A DNA stretch of 64,000 nt. It comes from Lachnospiraceae bacterium. GTDB taxonomy: Bacteria > Bacillota > Clostridia > Lachnospirales > Lachnospiraceae. Position numbers and translations under genes: made by a program. The stretch spans positions 1-64,000 of the forward strand of contig JAGAJL010000020.1 of the NCBI GenBank assembly GCA_017626095.1, in the 5' to 3' direction. Below the pieces are notes generated by a model, which was not told the DNA's origin, ran no database searches, and saw only the letters and a list, made by a program, of their open reading frames with translations. Numbering within the stretch: position 1 is the stretch's first letter; every line of letters starts with the position of its first letter. Shown here in pieces: positions 43,898 to 52,546 of this stretch.

Positions 43898-44584
43898 ATG
43901 CGAAATATTATGATTATCATCAAGAAACAATTAAAAGATACCATTAAAAACAAGACGATTTTAATACAGTTCATACTATTTCCGCTTATGACGGTTATTA
44001 TGGAAAATGCGATTACCCTTGAGGGAATGCCGGAACTGTTTTTTACAAAGCTGTTTGCTATCATGTATATTGGTATGGCTCCGATTACATCTGTGGCAGC
44101 CATTATTTCGGAAGAAAAGGAAAAAAACACACTGCGTGTCCTTATGATGGCAAATGTTATGCCCTGGCAATATCTGTGCGGAGTTGGATTTTATGTCTGG
44201 GCAATATGCATGATTGGCGCAGGTGTTATGTCTTTGGGATTTTCCGGAAAAGACAGAGCCTTTTTCTTGGGGCTTATGGGAATTGGTTTTTTCATATCCA
44301 TCCTTGCAGGAGCATGCGTTGGTATTTTTGCAAAGAACCAGATGGCGGCAACATCGCTTGTGATGCCCGGCATGATGATACTGGCATTTCTTCCGATGTT
44401 ATCCATGTTCAATGAAAAAATAGCAAAGGTTGCAAAGATTTTTTACACGGAACAGTTAAAAAATATTTTAGAGAAAATGTCTTTTTCGGATATGCCGGAA
44501 AATGCAGTGTGGATTATTTTGTTGAATGCTGTTGTGTTTGTATTTCTTTTCTCATTCGTATACAAAAGAAAAGGATTAGAATAA
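43898..44584 (+). CDS. ABC transporter permease
   Basis: A 228-residue permease of the ABC-2 type with about six membrane helices; SEEKEKNTLRVLMMANVM (about residues 69-86) is the conserved coupling segment. With the preceding ATPase it likely exports a peptide, lipid or drug. The start codon comes directly after the ATPase stop. Being part of an operon with LytTR and DUF3021 genes suggests expression on envelope stress or a secreted signal. The substrate is unknown. Confidence 0.88.
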   Translation: MRNIMIIIKKQLKDTIKNKTILIQFILFPLMTVIMENAITLEGMPELFFTKLFAIMYIGMAPITSVAAIISEEKEKNTLRVLMMANVMPWQYLCGVGFYVWAICMIGAGVMSLGFSGKDRAFFLGLMGIGFFISILAGACVGIFAKNQMAATSLVMPGMMILAFLPMLSMFNEKIAKVAKIFYTEQLKNILEKMSFSDMPENAVWIILLNAVVFVFLFSFVYKRKGLE

Positions 44585-44660
44585 AACAAAACGCTTGAAG
44601 TAAAAGAAAAGAATCGGACGAAAAGCAAACGATTGAGCTAAAAGAAAAGGATTGGAGTAA

Positions 44661-45101
44661 ATGAAAATCGAGTTAGATATTGATGAAAAATATCCGGATA
44701 CCGTTATTAAGATTACTGCCCCAAGACTGATGCAGGATATTGAAAAAATCATTTCTTTCATGCGGATTCTGGACAGAAAGATTACTGCAAGAAAAGGCGA
44801 TGAAACTTATCTTCTGGATGCGGAAAAAATTTTGTACATTGAGAGTGTTGATCGTAATACCTTTATTTATACGACTGAGACAACGTATGAATCGGATTTG
44901 AAATTATATGAATTGGAGCAGGAACTATTCGAGCAGGATTTTATCCGCATCAGTAAACAAAGTATTGTCAATTTGAGAAAAGTAAAAAGTCTGAAGGCTG
45001 ATATCAATCGAAAAATCCGTATTACACTGCAAAACGGTGAGCAGATTATCGTTTCCCGTATGTATTCGGAAGAACTGAGAAAGAGACTGGGTGTGAAATA
45101 A
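44661..45101 (+). CDS. LytTR family DNA-binding regulator
   Basis: A 146-residue protein with an N-terminal alpha/beta segment of about 50 residues and a C-terminal LytTR domain (about residues 47-146). The signature is seen in ILYIESVDRNTFIYT, LEQELFEQDFIRISKQSIVNL and NGEQIIVSRMYSEELRK. There is no receiver domain. Stand-alone LytTR proteins paired with a membrane inhibitor are known as LytTR regulatory systems in streptococci (HdrRM, BrsRM). The next gene, overlapping by one base, encodes a small membrane protein and fits that pattern. Confidence 0.9.
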   Translation: MKIELDIDEKYPDTVIKITAPRLMQDIEKIISFMRILDRKITARKGDETYLLDAEKILYIESVDRNTFIYTTETTYESDLKLYELEQELFEQDFIRISKQSIVNLRKVKSLKADINRKIRITLQNGEQIIVSRMYSEELRKRLGVK

Positions 45102-45580
45102 TGGAAGAGCATAAAACAATATTCAATTATATAAGTCAGATATTTGCAACATACGGTATTACCATTGTTATTTTTATTATTCTCGGCTGTATCATTGGAG
45201 ATGAGGCGGCTACGTATTCATCTTTGTATGCATTGGGCAGTCAGGGGTTTTCACTGGCAACCCTGATACAGTTATTTGCCATGTCGGTTATCATCACTAT
45301 GACACAAACCCTGTTTCTGAGTGACAGATGGATCAAAAATTTATCCATTATTGTAAGAAGCAGCTGCTTTTTTATCAGTGTCATTCTGGCAATTGTCGTT
45401 TTTGTCATTGTATTTAACTGGTTTCCGATTGGGGATATCAAAGCATGGATTGGCTTTTTATTATCATTTTCAGTTTGCTCCTGCATCGGCGTTTTTGTTG
45501 GAAGAATGCGGGAAGAGGCAGAAAATAAAAAAATGGAAGAGGCATTGGATAAATATAAGAATAAGGTAAAAAATAAATAA
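45101..45580 (+). CDS. DUF3021 membrane protein, likely LytTR partner
   Basis: A 159-residue protein with four membrane helices (about residues 15-35, 47-68, 79-100 and 108-127) and a charged C-terminal tail (MREEAENKKMEEALDKY). It fits the DUF3021 family, found next to LytTR regulators. Its ATG overlaps the stop of the LytTR gene (TAATG), so the two are translated together. By comparison with streptococcal systems it would hold back the regulator at the membrane. This role is inference. Confidence 0.82.
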   Translation: MEEHKTIFNYISQIFATYGITIVIFIILGCIIGDEAATYSSLYALGSQGFSLATLIQLFAMSVIITMTQTLFLSDRWIKNLSIIVRSSCFFISVILAIVVFVIVFNWFPIGDIKAWIGFLLSFSVCSCIGVFVGRMREEAENKKMEEALDKYKNKVKNK

Positions 45581-45629
45581 GATAAGATAAATTAGAATAA
45601 TAGAATAAGGTAAATAAAAAATAATAATA

Positions 45630-45658
45630 TTGACAAATCAGTTTATTTTTAATATAGT
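45630..45658 (+). promoter_or_regulatory. consensus promoter before the FapA-like gene
   Basis: TTGACA (45630-45635), exactly 17 nt, TATAGT (45653-45658). Transcription would start near 45665, right at the beginning of a terminator hairpin. Confidence 0.75.
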
Positions 45659-45665
45659 ATCTGCA

Positions 45666-45703
45666 AGAACGAAGATGTTTGTGTGCATTTTCGTTCTTTT
45701 TTT
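45666..45703 (+). terminator. terminator at the start of the leader
   Basis: AGAACGAA (45666-45673) pairs with TTCGTTCT (45690-45697), with inner GATG/CATT contacts, followed by a T-run. It lies only a few bases after the promoter and 68 bases before the FapA-like coding region. Confidence 0.75.
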
Positions 45704-45770
45704 GTTTGTAATAGTTGATACCTTTTTACCTGATTGGTGCATGTAAAACTGATGAGAAGGAGTGATTGAT

Positions 45771-47591
45771 ATGGCAGGACAGGAAACCGGATATGTTGAC
45801 AGTCAAATGGAGGCAGTACAGTTTGCCATGGAGAATGGGGTTGATATTCAACCTTATCTGCAACCTGAGTATCGGTCTGCTTGTTTAAAAGAGATTGTAA
45901 TTGGGCTAATGAAAGGATTGGATGTAAGTATATATGCAAACCATAACTATACATGGCGAAAAATGAGAGAGATACGTCTTGGTTTGGAACAGCATCTGGA
46001 TGTTAGCAGGTATTTGGATCCCTTGTATTCGTACTGGCAGATGAGAGAAATCAGACTTGGACTAAAGGATGGACTTGATGTTTCCGATTATGACAGTTTT
46101 ATGTATACAGCAAAAGAAATGCGTAATCGACGTTTGAAGTTGAAAAAACGAAAAAAACTTTTTGAAGTTTCTAAAGATTGGACTGTGCTTAGCTCAGAAG
46201 ATTATGACTTGTGCATTAGTCCGGATGGATTAAAGGCTTATTTGACTTGGCATAAAACGAATGCTGTTGAGAGCGTGAATGCATTAGAGGGGATTTTAAA
46301 AGGAAATGGCATTGTTTATGGTATTGATTATAAGGCGTTGGAGTACATTGCCCGCGAATATCGTGAGATAACCGATAAAACAAAATCCGATAGCAGTATT
46401 TTGGTCGCAACCGGACTGGCACCGAAAGACGGAACAAATGGTTTTTATGAATGGAAGGTGCATGCAACCAAAAGTCGAAACCCTAAATTAAAAGAAGACG
46501 GCTCTATCGATTTTGAAAAAATGAAATGGTTTCAATTTGTAAAAAAAGGCGACACTTTGGCTATATACCATTTTGCAGAGATGGCAGTAGACGGAATTGA
46601 TATTTTTGGAAAAAAAATACCTGCGAAAATTGGAAAAGAAAAGGAAATGTTAAAAGGGCGTGGCTTTGAATTAAAGTCAGATCTTAGAACTTATGTAGCA
46701 AGTTCGGATGGGCATGTTATTTTTCGGGAAAATGAGTTGTTGGTAGAAGATATGCTCATATTACCCCAGTATGATTATACGCAAGGCACTTTGCATTATG
46801 AAGGGGATGTTTATATCGGCGGAACCATTGAAGGTCCTGTCACGATAGAAGTGGATGGTGATCTTGTTGTAGAAGGATTTGTTAAGAATGCGCAGATCCG
46901 ATGTGGTGGGAATCTGATATTAAAGAGAGGTATCAATAATGCTACCGGTCTAATGGCATTGCATGTCGGAGGATGCGTTATCAGTCATTTTTTTGAATAT
47001 GTAACAGTGTATGCAGGTGGTAACATACATTTTGGTGCCAGCCTGAATTCTAATTTATCCTCATATGGTGCAATTGTTTCTTATGGAGAGAAGAGTGGTA
47101 TTATAGGTGGAAATTCTTATGCTGAAAAAGGTTTTTGCCTTACGAATATCGGTAATAATGCAGGGATAATCACAACTCTGAATCTTGGCAGCAATGGAGA
47201 CATTCATGCTTTACGTATGGTTGCGGAGAAAAAAGAAGAAGAACTTAGAAACGTGATTAAACAACTTACGATAGTACAAAATCAAATGCATGTACAATTG
47301 TTGAATGAAAAGCAAAATGCGGAAGAGATGTTTTCACGTGTGAGACAGACCCTTGAAGAAAAAGAGACCGAATTGATGAGTGTAAGACAGGATATAAATA
47401 ATATCAAAAAAAGGGAAAACAGAGCAAATCGTTCGCGCATTGTTGTGGATCAATATGTATATGAAAATGTCAGGATACATTATTTGAATGAAAGCAAGGT
47501 TGTAATACCGGCTAAACAGCTTGTAATCAAAATTCATGACGAAAAAATTGTTGTAGAGAAAATAAATCATATGTTTGGACAAACTGCATAA
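45771..47591 (+). CDS. FapA-like (DUF342) protein with N-terminal 26-residue repeats
   Basis: A 606-residue protein. Residues 15-118 are four repeats of 26 residues of the type EIRLGLEQHLDVSRYLDP, each ending in MR or LK. The middle is a DUF342/FapA region: an alpha/beta part with DGIDIFGKKIPA, then right-handed beta-helix turns (YEGDVYIGGTIEGPVTIEV, CGGNLILKRGI). A coiled coil (about 485-545) and a short C-terminal domain follow. FapA-type proteins are cytoplasmic and linked to surface or motility control. An HD-GYP gene follows. ATG 45771 is preceded by AAGGAG. Confidence 0.82.
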   Translation: MAGQETGYVDSQMEAVQFAMENGVDIQPYLQPEYRSACLKEIVIGLMKGLDVSIYANHNYTWRKMREIRLGLEQHLDVSRYLDPLYSYWQMREIRLGLKDGLDVSDYDSFMYTAKEMRNRRLKLKKRKKLFEVSKDWTVLSSEDYDLCISPDGLKAYLTWHKTNAVESVNALEGILKGNGIVYGIDYKALEYIAREYREITDKTKSDSSILVATGLAPKDGTNGFYEWKVHATKSRNPKLKEDGSIDFEKMKWFQFVKKGDTLAIYHFAEMAVDGIDIFGKKIPAKIGKEKEMLKGRGFELKSDLRTYVASSDGHVIFRENELLVEDMLILPQYDYTQGTLHYEGDVYIGGTIEGPVTIEVDGDLVVEGFVKNAQIRCGGNLILKRGINNATGLMALHVGGCVISHFFEYVTVYAGGNIHFGASLNSNLSSYGAIVSYGEKSGIIGGNSYAEKGFCLTNIGNNAGIITTLNLGSNGDIHALRMVAEKKEEELRNVIKQLTIVQNQMHVQLLNEKQNAEEMFSRVRQTLEEKETELMSVRQDINNIKKRENRANRSRIVVDQYVYENVRIHYLNESKVVIPAKQLVIKIHDEKIVVEKINHMFGQTA

Positions 47592-47635
47592 AAACCGAGT
47601 ATCAGAATTCTAAAAGCAGAAGTGAGGGATGTATC

Positions 47636-48709
47636 ATGGAAAATAGAATATTACTTGTGGATGAAAATGAGATATATCGAGATATCATGATGCGTATTTT
47701 GTGTAAGGAATACAGTGTGGAACAGGTAGATAACGTGGGACAGGCCATGGACTATTTAGCCAAAGATATTAATGGCATTGTAGCAGTATTGGTTGATATG
47801 CTGGGATCGACAACCGATGGATTTACACTTTTAGATGCGATTTCAAAAAGTCCGTTACATGGCAAAATTCCGATTATTGTTTTATGCAATCCTACTTCAG
47901 CAGAGATGGAAGAAAAATTGTATTTGTCAGAAGTTTCTGAGTGCATTCGACAACCCTTCAATGAGACTTTAATACGCCTTAAAGTCAGAAATATGGTACA
48001 GCTTTTTCAATATCAGAATGATTTGGAAGAAAAGATTAAGCAACAGACAAAACGCATTGAAATGCAAAATACGATGTTAAAAGTGGAAGCGGATTTCCTG
48101 CAGAAAAGTAATGTGCAGATCATTGATTTGCTTGGTGTTATGGCAGAGTATCGCAATCAGGAAAGTGGAGAGCATATCCGAAGAATAAAAGAGTATACAA
48201 GGATTATTGCAGAGGGGATGATGCAACTATATCCGGAAAAAGGGCTGACGACGGAGTTGATTAATATTATTGTATCTGCAAGTTCACTTCATGATATTGG
48301 AAAAATTGCAATTACAGATACGATTTTATTAAAGCCGGGACGCCTGACGGATAAGGAATTTGAATATATGAAGTCTCATACATTCTCCGGATGTGAAATT
48401 CTGGAAAAATTACAAAATGCATGGAGCAAAGAATATGGTAAAATATGTAAGGAGATTTGCCTATGCCATCATGAACGCTATGATGGGAACGGTTATCCGA
48501 ATGGATTAAAAAAAGATGAAATTCCACTCTCTGCACAAATTGTGTCGATTGCTGATGTTTATGATGCGTTGGTGCATGAGAGAGTGTATAAAGAAGCGAT
48601 ACCAAAGGATCAGGCATATGAAATGATTATGAACGGTGAGTGCGGCATCTTTTCACCCGACATTTTAAACTGTTTTACGCAATGTCGTAAAAAAATGGAA
48701 GCATTGTAG
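47636..48709 (+). CDS. response regulator with HD-GYP domain
   Basis: A 357-residue protein. The receiver domain (about 1-125) has the phosphoacceptor Asp in VLVDMLGS, but the usual Lys of the KPF motif is Gln (IRQPF). A coiled coil (about 130-160) leads into the HD-GYP domain with LHDIGKIAI and HHERYDGNGYPNG, the catalytic and GYP residues of cyclic-di-GMP phosphodiesterases. It follows the FapA-like gene by 44 nt and is likely in the same operon. It would break down a cyclic dinucleotide in response to a signal. Activity of the receiver is uncertain. Confidence 0.9.
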   Translation: MENRILLVDENEIYRDIMMRILCKEYSVEQVDNVGQAMDYLAKDINGIVAVLVDMLGSTTDGFTLLDAISKSPLHGKIPIIVLCNPTSAEMEEKLYLSEVSECIRQPFNETLIRLKVRNMVQLFQYQNDLEEKIKQQTKRIEMQNTMLKVEADFLQKSNVQIIDLLGVMAEYRNQESGEHIRRIKEYTRIIAEGMMQLYPEKGLTTELINIIVSASSLHDIGKIAITDTILLKPGRLTDKEFEYMKSHTFSGCEILEKLQNAWSKEYGKICKEICLCHHERYDGNGYPNGLKKDEIPLSAQIVSIADVYDALVHERVYKEAIPKDQAYEMIMNGECGIFSPDILNCFTQCRKKMEAL

Positions 48710-48760
48710 ATATTAAGTCAAAAGAGTATAATAGCTGTAGAAAACAGGATGGTTATAAGG

Positions 48761-49471
48761 ATGAAATTACAGCAATTGTACAGTAAAGTCCGACAGGCGA
48801 TAGATACGTATCATATGATAGAAACCGGTGATAAAGTAGCTCTTGGAGTTTCCGGCGGAAAGGATTCTTTAGGATTACTCTATGCACTTGCCGGTTTGCA
48901 AAGCTTTTATCCGCATGCATTTGAACTGGTAGCCATAACAGTTGACTTAGGATATGACGGATTTGATTTATCAGAGATTGAAAAGCTGTGCAAAGAGCTG
49001 GAGGTTGAATACTATATTGTTAAGACTGATATTCATGAGATGATCGAAACAGAAGGATGTTCCTTATGCGCCAGATTGCGTAGAGGTGCCCTAAATGAGA
49101 AAGCAAAGGCCCTTGGCTGTAACAAAATTGCTTTTGCGCACAACATGGATGATGTGGTTGAGACGATGATGCTGTCTTTAATCTATGAAGGACGCTTTTC
49201 CACATTTTGGCCCAAAACAAAATGGGAGGATATGGACATGGAACTAATCCGACCTTTTGTTTTTGTGTCGCAGGCAGAGGCTATCGGATTTCAAAATAAA
49301 TATCATCTTCCGGTTACAAAAAATCCCTGTCCGTTTGATCATACTTCTGAAAGAAGTTATGTGAGAGAATTATTAAACGAAATGAACCGGCATGCGCCCG
49401 GTGTGAAAAAACGCATGATGACAGCAATCTGTGACGGAACAATTCCGGAGTGGGAAAAGTGGGATAAATGA
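48761..49471 (+). CDS. TtcA-like tRNA 2-thiolation / PP-loop ATPase
   Basis: A 236-residue PP-loop protein. SGGKDSLGLLYAL is the ATP pyrophosphatase motif; the CxxC in EGCSLCARLRRGAL and a third Cys in NPCPFDHT match the TtcA-type Fe-S ligand set, and AFAHNMDDVVETMM is the conserved second motif. TtcA installs 2-thiocytidine in tRNA, although Firmicute members of this group are not all proven. The start ATG 48761 gives the normal MKLQQLY; ATG 48749 is an alternative. A TATAAT-like -10 lies around 48727. Confidence 0.82.
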   Translation: MKLQQLYSKVRQAIDTYHMIETGDKVALGVSGGKDSLGLLYALAGLQSFYPHAFELVAITVDLGYDGFDLSEIEKLCKELEVEYYIVKTDIHEMIETEGCSLCARLRRGALNEKAKALGCNKIAFAHNMDDVVETMMLSLIYEGRFSTFWPKTKWEDMDMELIRPFVFVSQAEAIGFQNKYHLPVTKNPCPFDHTSERSYVRELLNEMNRHAPGVKKRMMTAICDGTIPEWEKWDK

Positions 49472-49515
49472 TTTTGAAATTTTTCATATTTTTTTGAAAA
49501 TTCTCTGATTTTCTG

Positions 49516-49544
49516 TTGACAAATGGAATGATATTGCTTATACT
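49516..49544 (+). promoter_or_regulatory. consensus promoter with no gene behind it
   Basis: TTGACA (49516-49521), a 17-nt spacer and TATACT (49539-49544) make one of the best promoters in the window. It is followed within 60 nt by a strong terminator. Confidence 0.75.
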
Positions 49545-49550
49545 CAACAT

Positions 49551-49608
49551 GAATAAAGAATAATACCTAAAGCGAAGGCGCTTTGTCCGTGGACAAAGTG
49601 CCTTTTTT
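49551..49608 (+). ncRNA. candidate small RNA of about 58 nt
   Basis: Between a consensus promoter and a terminator, GGCGCTTTGTCC (49577-49588) with GGACAAAGTGCC (49591-49602) then T6, there is only a five-codon frame starting near the predicted 5' end. The transcript would be an unstructured 26 nt followed by a stable 12-bp hairpin. It could be a small regulatory RNA or a leader whose gene was lost. It also lies downstream of the TtcA-like gene, and the hairpin may serve as its terminator. Confidence 0.5.
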
Positions 49609-49639
49609 CGTCGGTTTTTACATCATGTTTTACATCAGA

Positions 49640-49860
49640 ACGAAAGGCTGCCGTGACATCTTGGTTTAGTCAGCATAGTTAAAAGACATCTTTGTATTTG
49701 CAACGAGTAGGACAACAGGGAATGACATCATGGCATTGACAGCAGGAATATGACATCTTGGTTTTAACAACAGGTATCACAGCAAGGAATAGACAACAGG
49801 AATTGACATTAGGTAAGGACATCTTAGTATAGGCATTTTGGAGGCAGTGCTTGGTATTAT
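49640..49860 (+). repeat. decayed repeats of GACATCTTGG and ACAACAGGAAT
   Basis: Variants of TGACATCTTGGTTT appear at about 49655, 49689, 49752 and 49819, mixed with ACAACAGGAAT-like units, at irregular distances. No coding frame is convincing. Spacing is too irregular for CRISPR. A hairpin without a clear T-run (ACCCGGCAG with CTGCCGGGT, 49893-49914) follows. Confidence 0.55.
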
Positions 49861-49931
49861 CTTTTATTTCAAAGTGTGTTAAACATTTTAAAACCCGGCA
49901 GGTTTCTGCCGGGTAAATTGTTTTATTATTT

Positions 49932-50391
49932 AATTGTGTAACTGAGAATATGCAGAAAGCGCGGATATATGGAGCTTTTGACCTTAGATGCAGACTTTTT
50001 TTCTCTTCCATTGTTTCTCACTTTTTATTATTCGCAACTTTGGGGACATAGCCAGTCGCCCTAACAGAAATGCATATCTTTGCCCGAGGAATTTGGCGAG
50101 GTTTCCTGATATTTCTTAGCGGCATATGCGAACAAAAATAATGCCCGGTTTCAACTGTCTGAAGACGAAGTCTGAGTTTTGAAACCGGGCATTTAATATA
50201 TACTTTGTGAGCATGCCGCTTAGAAATACCGGAAACCGAAGTATGAATCGGCAAAGATATGTATTTCTGTAAGGGTGACTGCCATCCCACAAAGATTGCG
50301 AACTTTGTGAGAAACGCGGCAGAGCGTCTGTATAATCGGTCTGCAAGCTCCATATATTCGCGCTTTCTGCATATTTCTCAGTTACACAATT
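49932..50391. repeat. large nested palindromic element, family 2, copy 1 (460 bp)
   Basis: The outer arms (49932-49977 and 50345-50391) begin AATTGTGTAACTGAGAA and pair over about 46 bp with two differences. Further inner arms pair as well (for example GCATATCTTTGCC at the left with GGCAAAGATATGT at the right). The centre is a 54-nt hairpin, 50140-50193 (AATGCCCGGTTTCAA with TTGAAACCGGGCATT). The whole element is nearly one long hairpin with no protein frame. It abuts the 3' end of pyrI (17 bp away). The centre and inner flanks recur in copy 2 at 52605-52836. Confidence 0.85.
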
Positions 50392-50408
50392 GTAAAAAAG
50401 AATTACTA

Positions 50409-50843
50409 TTATAATCTTTTTTCACCGTATTTTTCTTCACAATACTTACAACGGTAGATTTCTTTTTCTTCATCCGTCAGTATGAAGATATGCGGTAATT
50501 CCTGCTCGATAGAAGTGATGCAGCGGGGATTTTTACATTTGATGACATTTTTTATTTCTCTGGGAAGGACCAGTTCTTTCTTATCGACAATTTCTCCGTC
50601 CTTAATGACATTGACGGTGATGTTATGGTCAATAAAAGCAAGGACATCCAAATCCAACATATTGATATCACATTCTACTTTCAGGATATCTTTTTTACCC
50701 ATTTTATTACTTTTTGCATTTTTAATGATGGCAACGGTACAATCCAGCTTGTCCAGCATTAGATGATGATATAATGAAAGGCTTTTTCCGGCCTGAATGT
50801 GGTCGAGTACAAAACCTTCTTCTATTTTTCCTACATTTAACAT
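50409..50843 (-). CDS. pyrI: aspartate carbamoyltransferase regulatory subunit
   Basis: A 144-residue regulatory chain of aspartate transcarbamoylase. The allosteric nucleotide-binding N-terminal domain begins MLNVGKIEEGFVLDHI. The C-terminal zinc domain has the four Cys ligands in CKNPRC and CKYCEEKY (C-x4-C, C-x2-C). PyrI dimers link PyrB trimers and let nucleotides adjust pyrimidine synthesis. It lies downstream of pyrB on the same strand, preceded by GGAGAA. It ends 17 bp before the large palindrome, which could end its transcript. Confidence 0.96.
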   Translation of the reverse strand: MLNVGKIEEGFVLDHIQAGKSLSLYHHLMLDKLDCTVAIIKNAKSNKMGKKDILKVECDINMLDLDVLAFIDHNITVNVIKDGEIVDKKELVLPREIKNVIKCKNPRCITSIEQELPHIFILTDEEKEIYRCKYCEEKYGEKRL

Positions 50844-50961
50844 GTTTCATTCTCCTTATATAAATCTATGATGATATTGGGGAAAAGATATTTTCATTCC
50901 TTGATACTAAACATCGTTCCTGTTTATAGGATGCGCGTTATGAAATGATCACCTTATTAGC

Positions 50962-51873
50962 TTATGCTAACTCGAGTAATGTCAGGATGAGTGCCATTCT
51001 GACATAGACACCGTATTGAACCTGTTTAAAGTATACGGCTCTGGGATCATCATCCACTTCGACAGAAATCTCATTTACTCGGGGAAGCGGGTGGAGCACC
51101 AGCATATCTTCCTTTGCCATGCTCATTTTGTTTTTATCCAGAATATAAAAGTCTTTTAATCTGACGTAGTCTTCTTCGTTAAAGAAACGTTCTCTCTGAA
51201 CTCTGGTCATATATAAAAGGTCGAGGTCGCCGATACAGTCTTCCAGTTTAATATATTCTTCGAAAGAAATGCCTTTTTCGGCTAACATTTCCCGGATATA
51301 GTCGGGGATACGGAGTTCTTCCGGCGAAATAAAGATGAAATGAATATCATCATAGCGGGAAAGAGCATTTACTAAAGAGTGTACGGTACGTCCGAATTTT
51401 AAATCGCCGCAAAGACCAATGGTAAAATGATTTAATCTTCCTTTCAGGCTTCTGATGGTCAGCATGTCCGTCAGTGTCTGGGTGGGATGCTGGTGTCCAC
51501 CGTCTCCGGCATTGATAACCGGGATAGAGGATTTGGAAGCGGCAACCATGGCAGCACCTTCCTTGGGATGACGCATCGCGCAGATATCTGCAAAGCAGGA
51601 AATGACGCGGATGGTATCGGATACGCTTTCGCCCTTGGATGCGGAAGATGAATTTGCATCGGAGAAACCAATGACGCTGCCACCTAAATTAATCATGGCA
51701 GATTCAAAACTAAGTCTGGTTCTGGTACTCGGTTCATAAAAACAGGTTGCGATTTTCTTTCCTTTACATTTCTCGCTGTACTTTTCCGGATTATTTTCGA
51801 TATCGTTGGCAAGATCAAATAGCTTGTCCAATTCCTCGACTGTAAAATCCAGAGGATTCATTAGATGTCTCAT
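50962..51873 (-). CDS. pyrB: aspartate carbamoyltransferase catalytic subunit
   Basis: A 303-residue catalytic chain that makes carbamoyl aspartate, the first committed step of pyrimidine synthesis. Key motifs are [16 protein letters not shown] (carbamoyl phosphate site), [13 protein letters not shown] (the active-site loop with Ser and Lys from a neighbouring subunit), [12 protein letters not shown] and [10 protein letters not shown]. The start MRHLMNP at 51873 has GAGG 6 nt upstream; a longer frame to 51930 has no site and includes non-family residues. It forms the pyrBI pair with the gene at 50409. Confidence 0.96.
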   Translation of the reverse strand: MRHLMNPLDFTVEELDKLFDLANDIENNPEKYSEKCKGKKIATCFYEPSTRTRLSFESAMINLGGSVIGFSDANSSSASKGESVSDTIRVISCFADICAMRHPKEGAAMVAASKSSIPVINAGDGGHQHPTQTLTDMLTIRSLKGRLNHFTIGLCGDLKFGRTVHSLVNALSRYDDIHFIFISPEELRIPDYIREMLAEKGISFEEYIKLEDCIGDLDLLYMTRVQRERFFNEEDYVRLKDFYILDKNKMSMAKEDMLVLHPLPRVNEISVEVDDDPRAVYFKQVQYGVYVRMALILTLLELA

Positions 51874-51930
51874 ACTTTTCCTCGCTTTCTTTCCTTGTTT
51901 TTTTATAAAGATGAGTATTTTATGATTCAT

Positions 51931-51964
51931 AAAAAATCGAAGAGAAATAAATTCCCTTCGATTT
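51931..51964 (-). terminator. terminator between nitroreductase gene and pyrB
   Basis: On the - strand AAATCGAAG and CTTCGATTT form a 9-bp stem followed by a U-run. It follows the nitroreductase stop and precedes pyrB by about 60 nt, so it ends the nitroreductase mRNA and might also act as an attenuator for read-through into pyrB. Confidence 0.75.
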
Positions 51965-51969
51965 AAAAA

Positions 51970-52512
51970 TTAACTGATAAATGAAATTAATTCATCAACC
52001 GGTTTTCTTTTGGGTGCTTCCGGCTCGATGTCAGGATATCCGATTGGAATCAAAGCTACCAATTCCCGATCTTCCGGTAATTGTAAGAGTGATTCAACAG
52101 TGGAACGATCAAACAATCCCATGATAACGGTTCCAAGACCTGCCTCATGAGCTGCTAAACAGAAAGTCTGGGATGCAACACCGGCATCGTACATCTGCCA
52201 GCCATCACCTCTGTCGGTTGAGAAAGAACCGTCTCTTTCATAACCGGATCTGTTTTTGATAACGGTTACTGCAACCAATGCGGGTGCATTTTGGATAATT
52301 GTTCCATTTCCCGGATAGATGGTGGTACCTTCTGTAGCAATTTTATCTTTTAAGGCACCTTCTACAACAATATAGCGGGTAATCTGGGTATGCTTCCAAC
52401 TGGGAGCATAAGAAGCTGTTTCAACGATTTGTTTTAATAACTCATGATCTACCGCATCTGCTTTGAATTTGCGAATGCTTCGGCGACCTAAAATACATTC
52501 TTTTGCTGTCAT
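51970..52512 (-). CDS. nitroreductase family protein
   Basis: A 180-residue flavoenzyme of the nitroreductase family. The FMN-binding N-terminus reads GRRSIRKFKADAVDHELL with the conserved RRSIRKF, followed by ASYAPSWKHTQ, and GLGTVIMGLFD lies in the C-terminal half. Members reduce nitro compounds, quinones or related substrates using NAD(P)H, as cytoplasmic dimers. It has a CGGAGG ribosome binding site and a promoter fully covered by a palindrome, so expression is probably under a dedicated repressor. The physiological substrate is unknown. Confidence 0.9.
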   Translation of the reverse strand: MTAKECILGRRSIRKFKADAVDHELLKQIVETASYAPSWKHTQITRYIVVEGALKDKIATEGTTIYPGNGTIIQNAPALVAVTVIKNRSGYERDGSFSTDRGDGWQMYDAGVASQTFCLAAHEAGLGTVIMGLFDRSTVESLLQLPEDRELVALIPIGYPDIEPEAPKRKPVDELISFIS

Positions 52513-52546
52513 GAAAATACCTCCGTTTGTGTTTACATTTTACTTA

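Noticed and set aside
49640..49860. Repeated GACATCTTGG segments as a possible CRISPR or iteron array
   Set aside because: Distances are irregular, units are decayed, and there is no replication or cas gene nearby.
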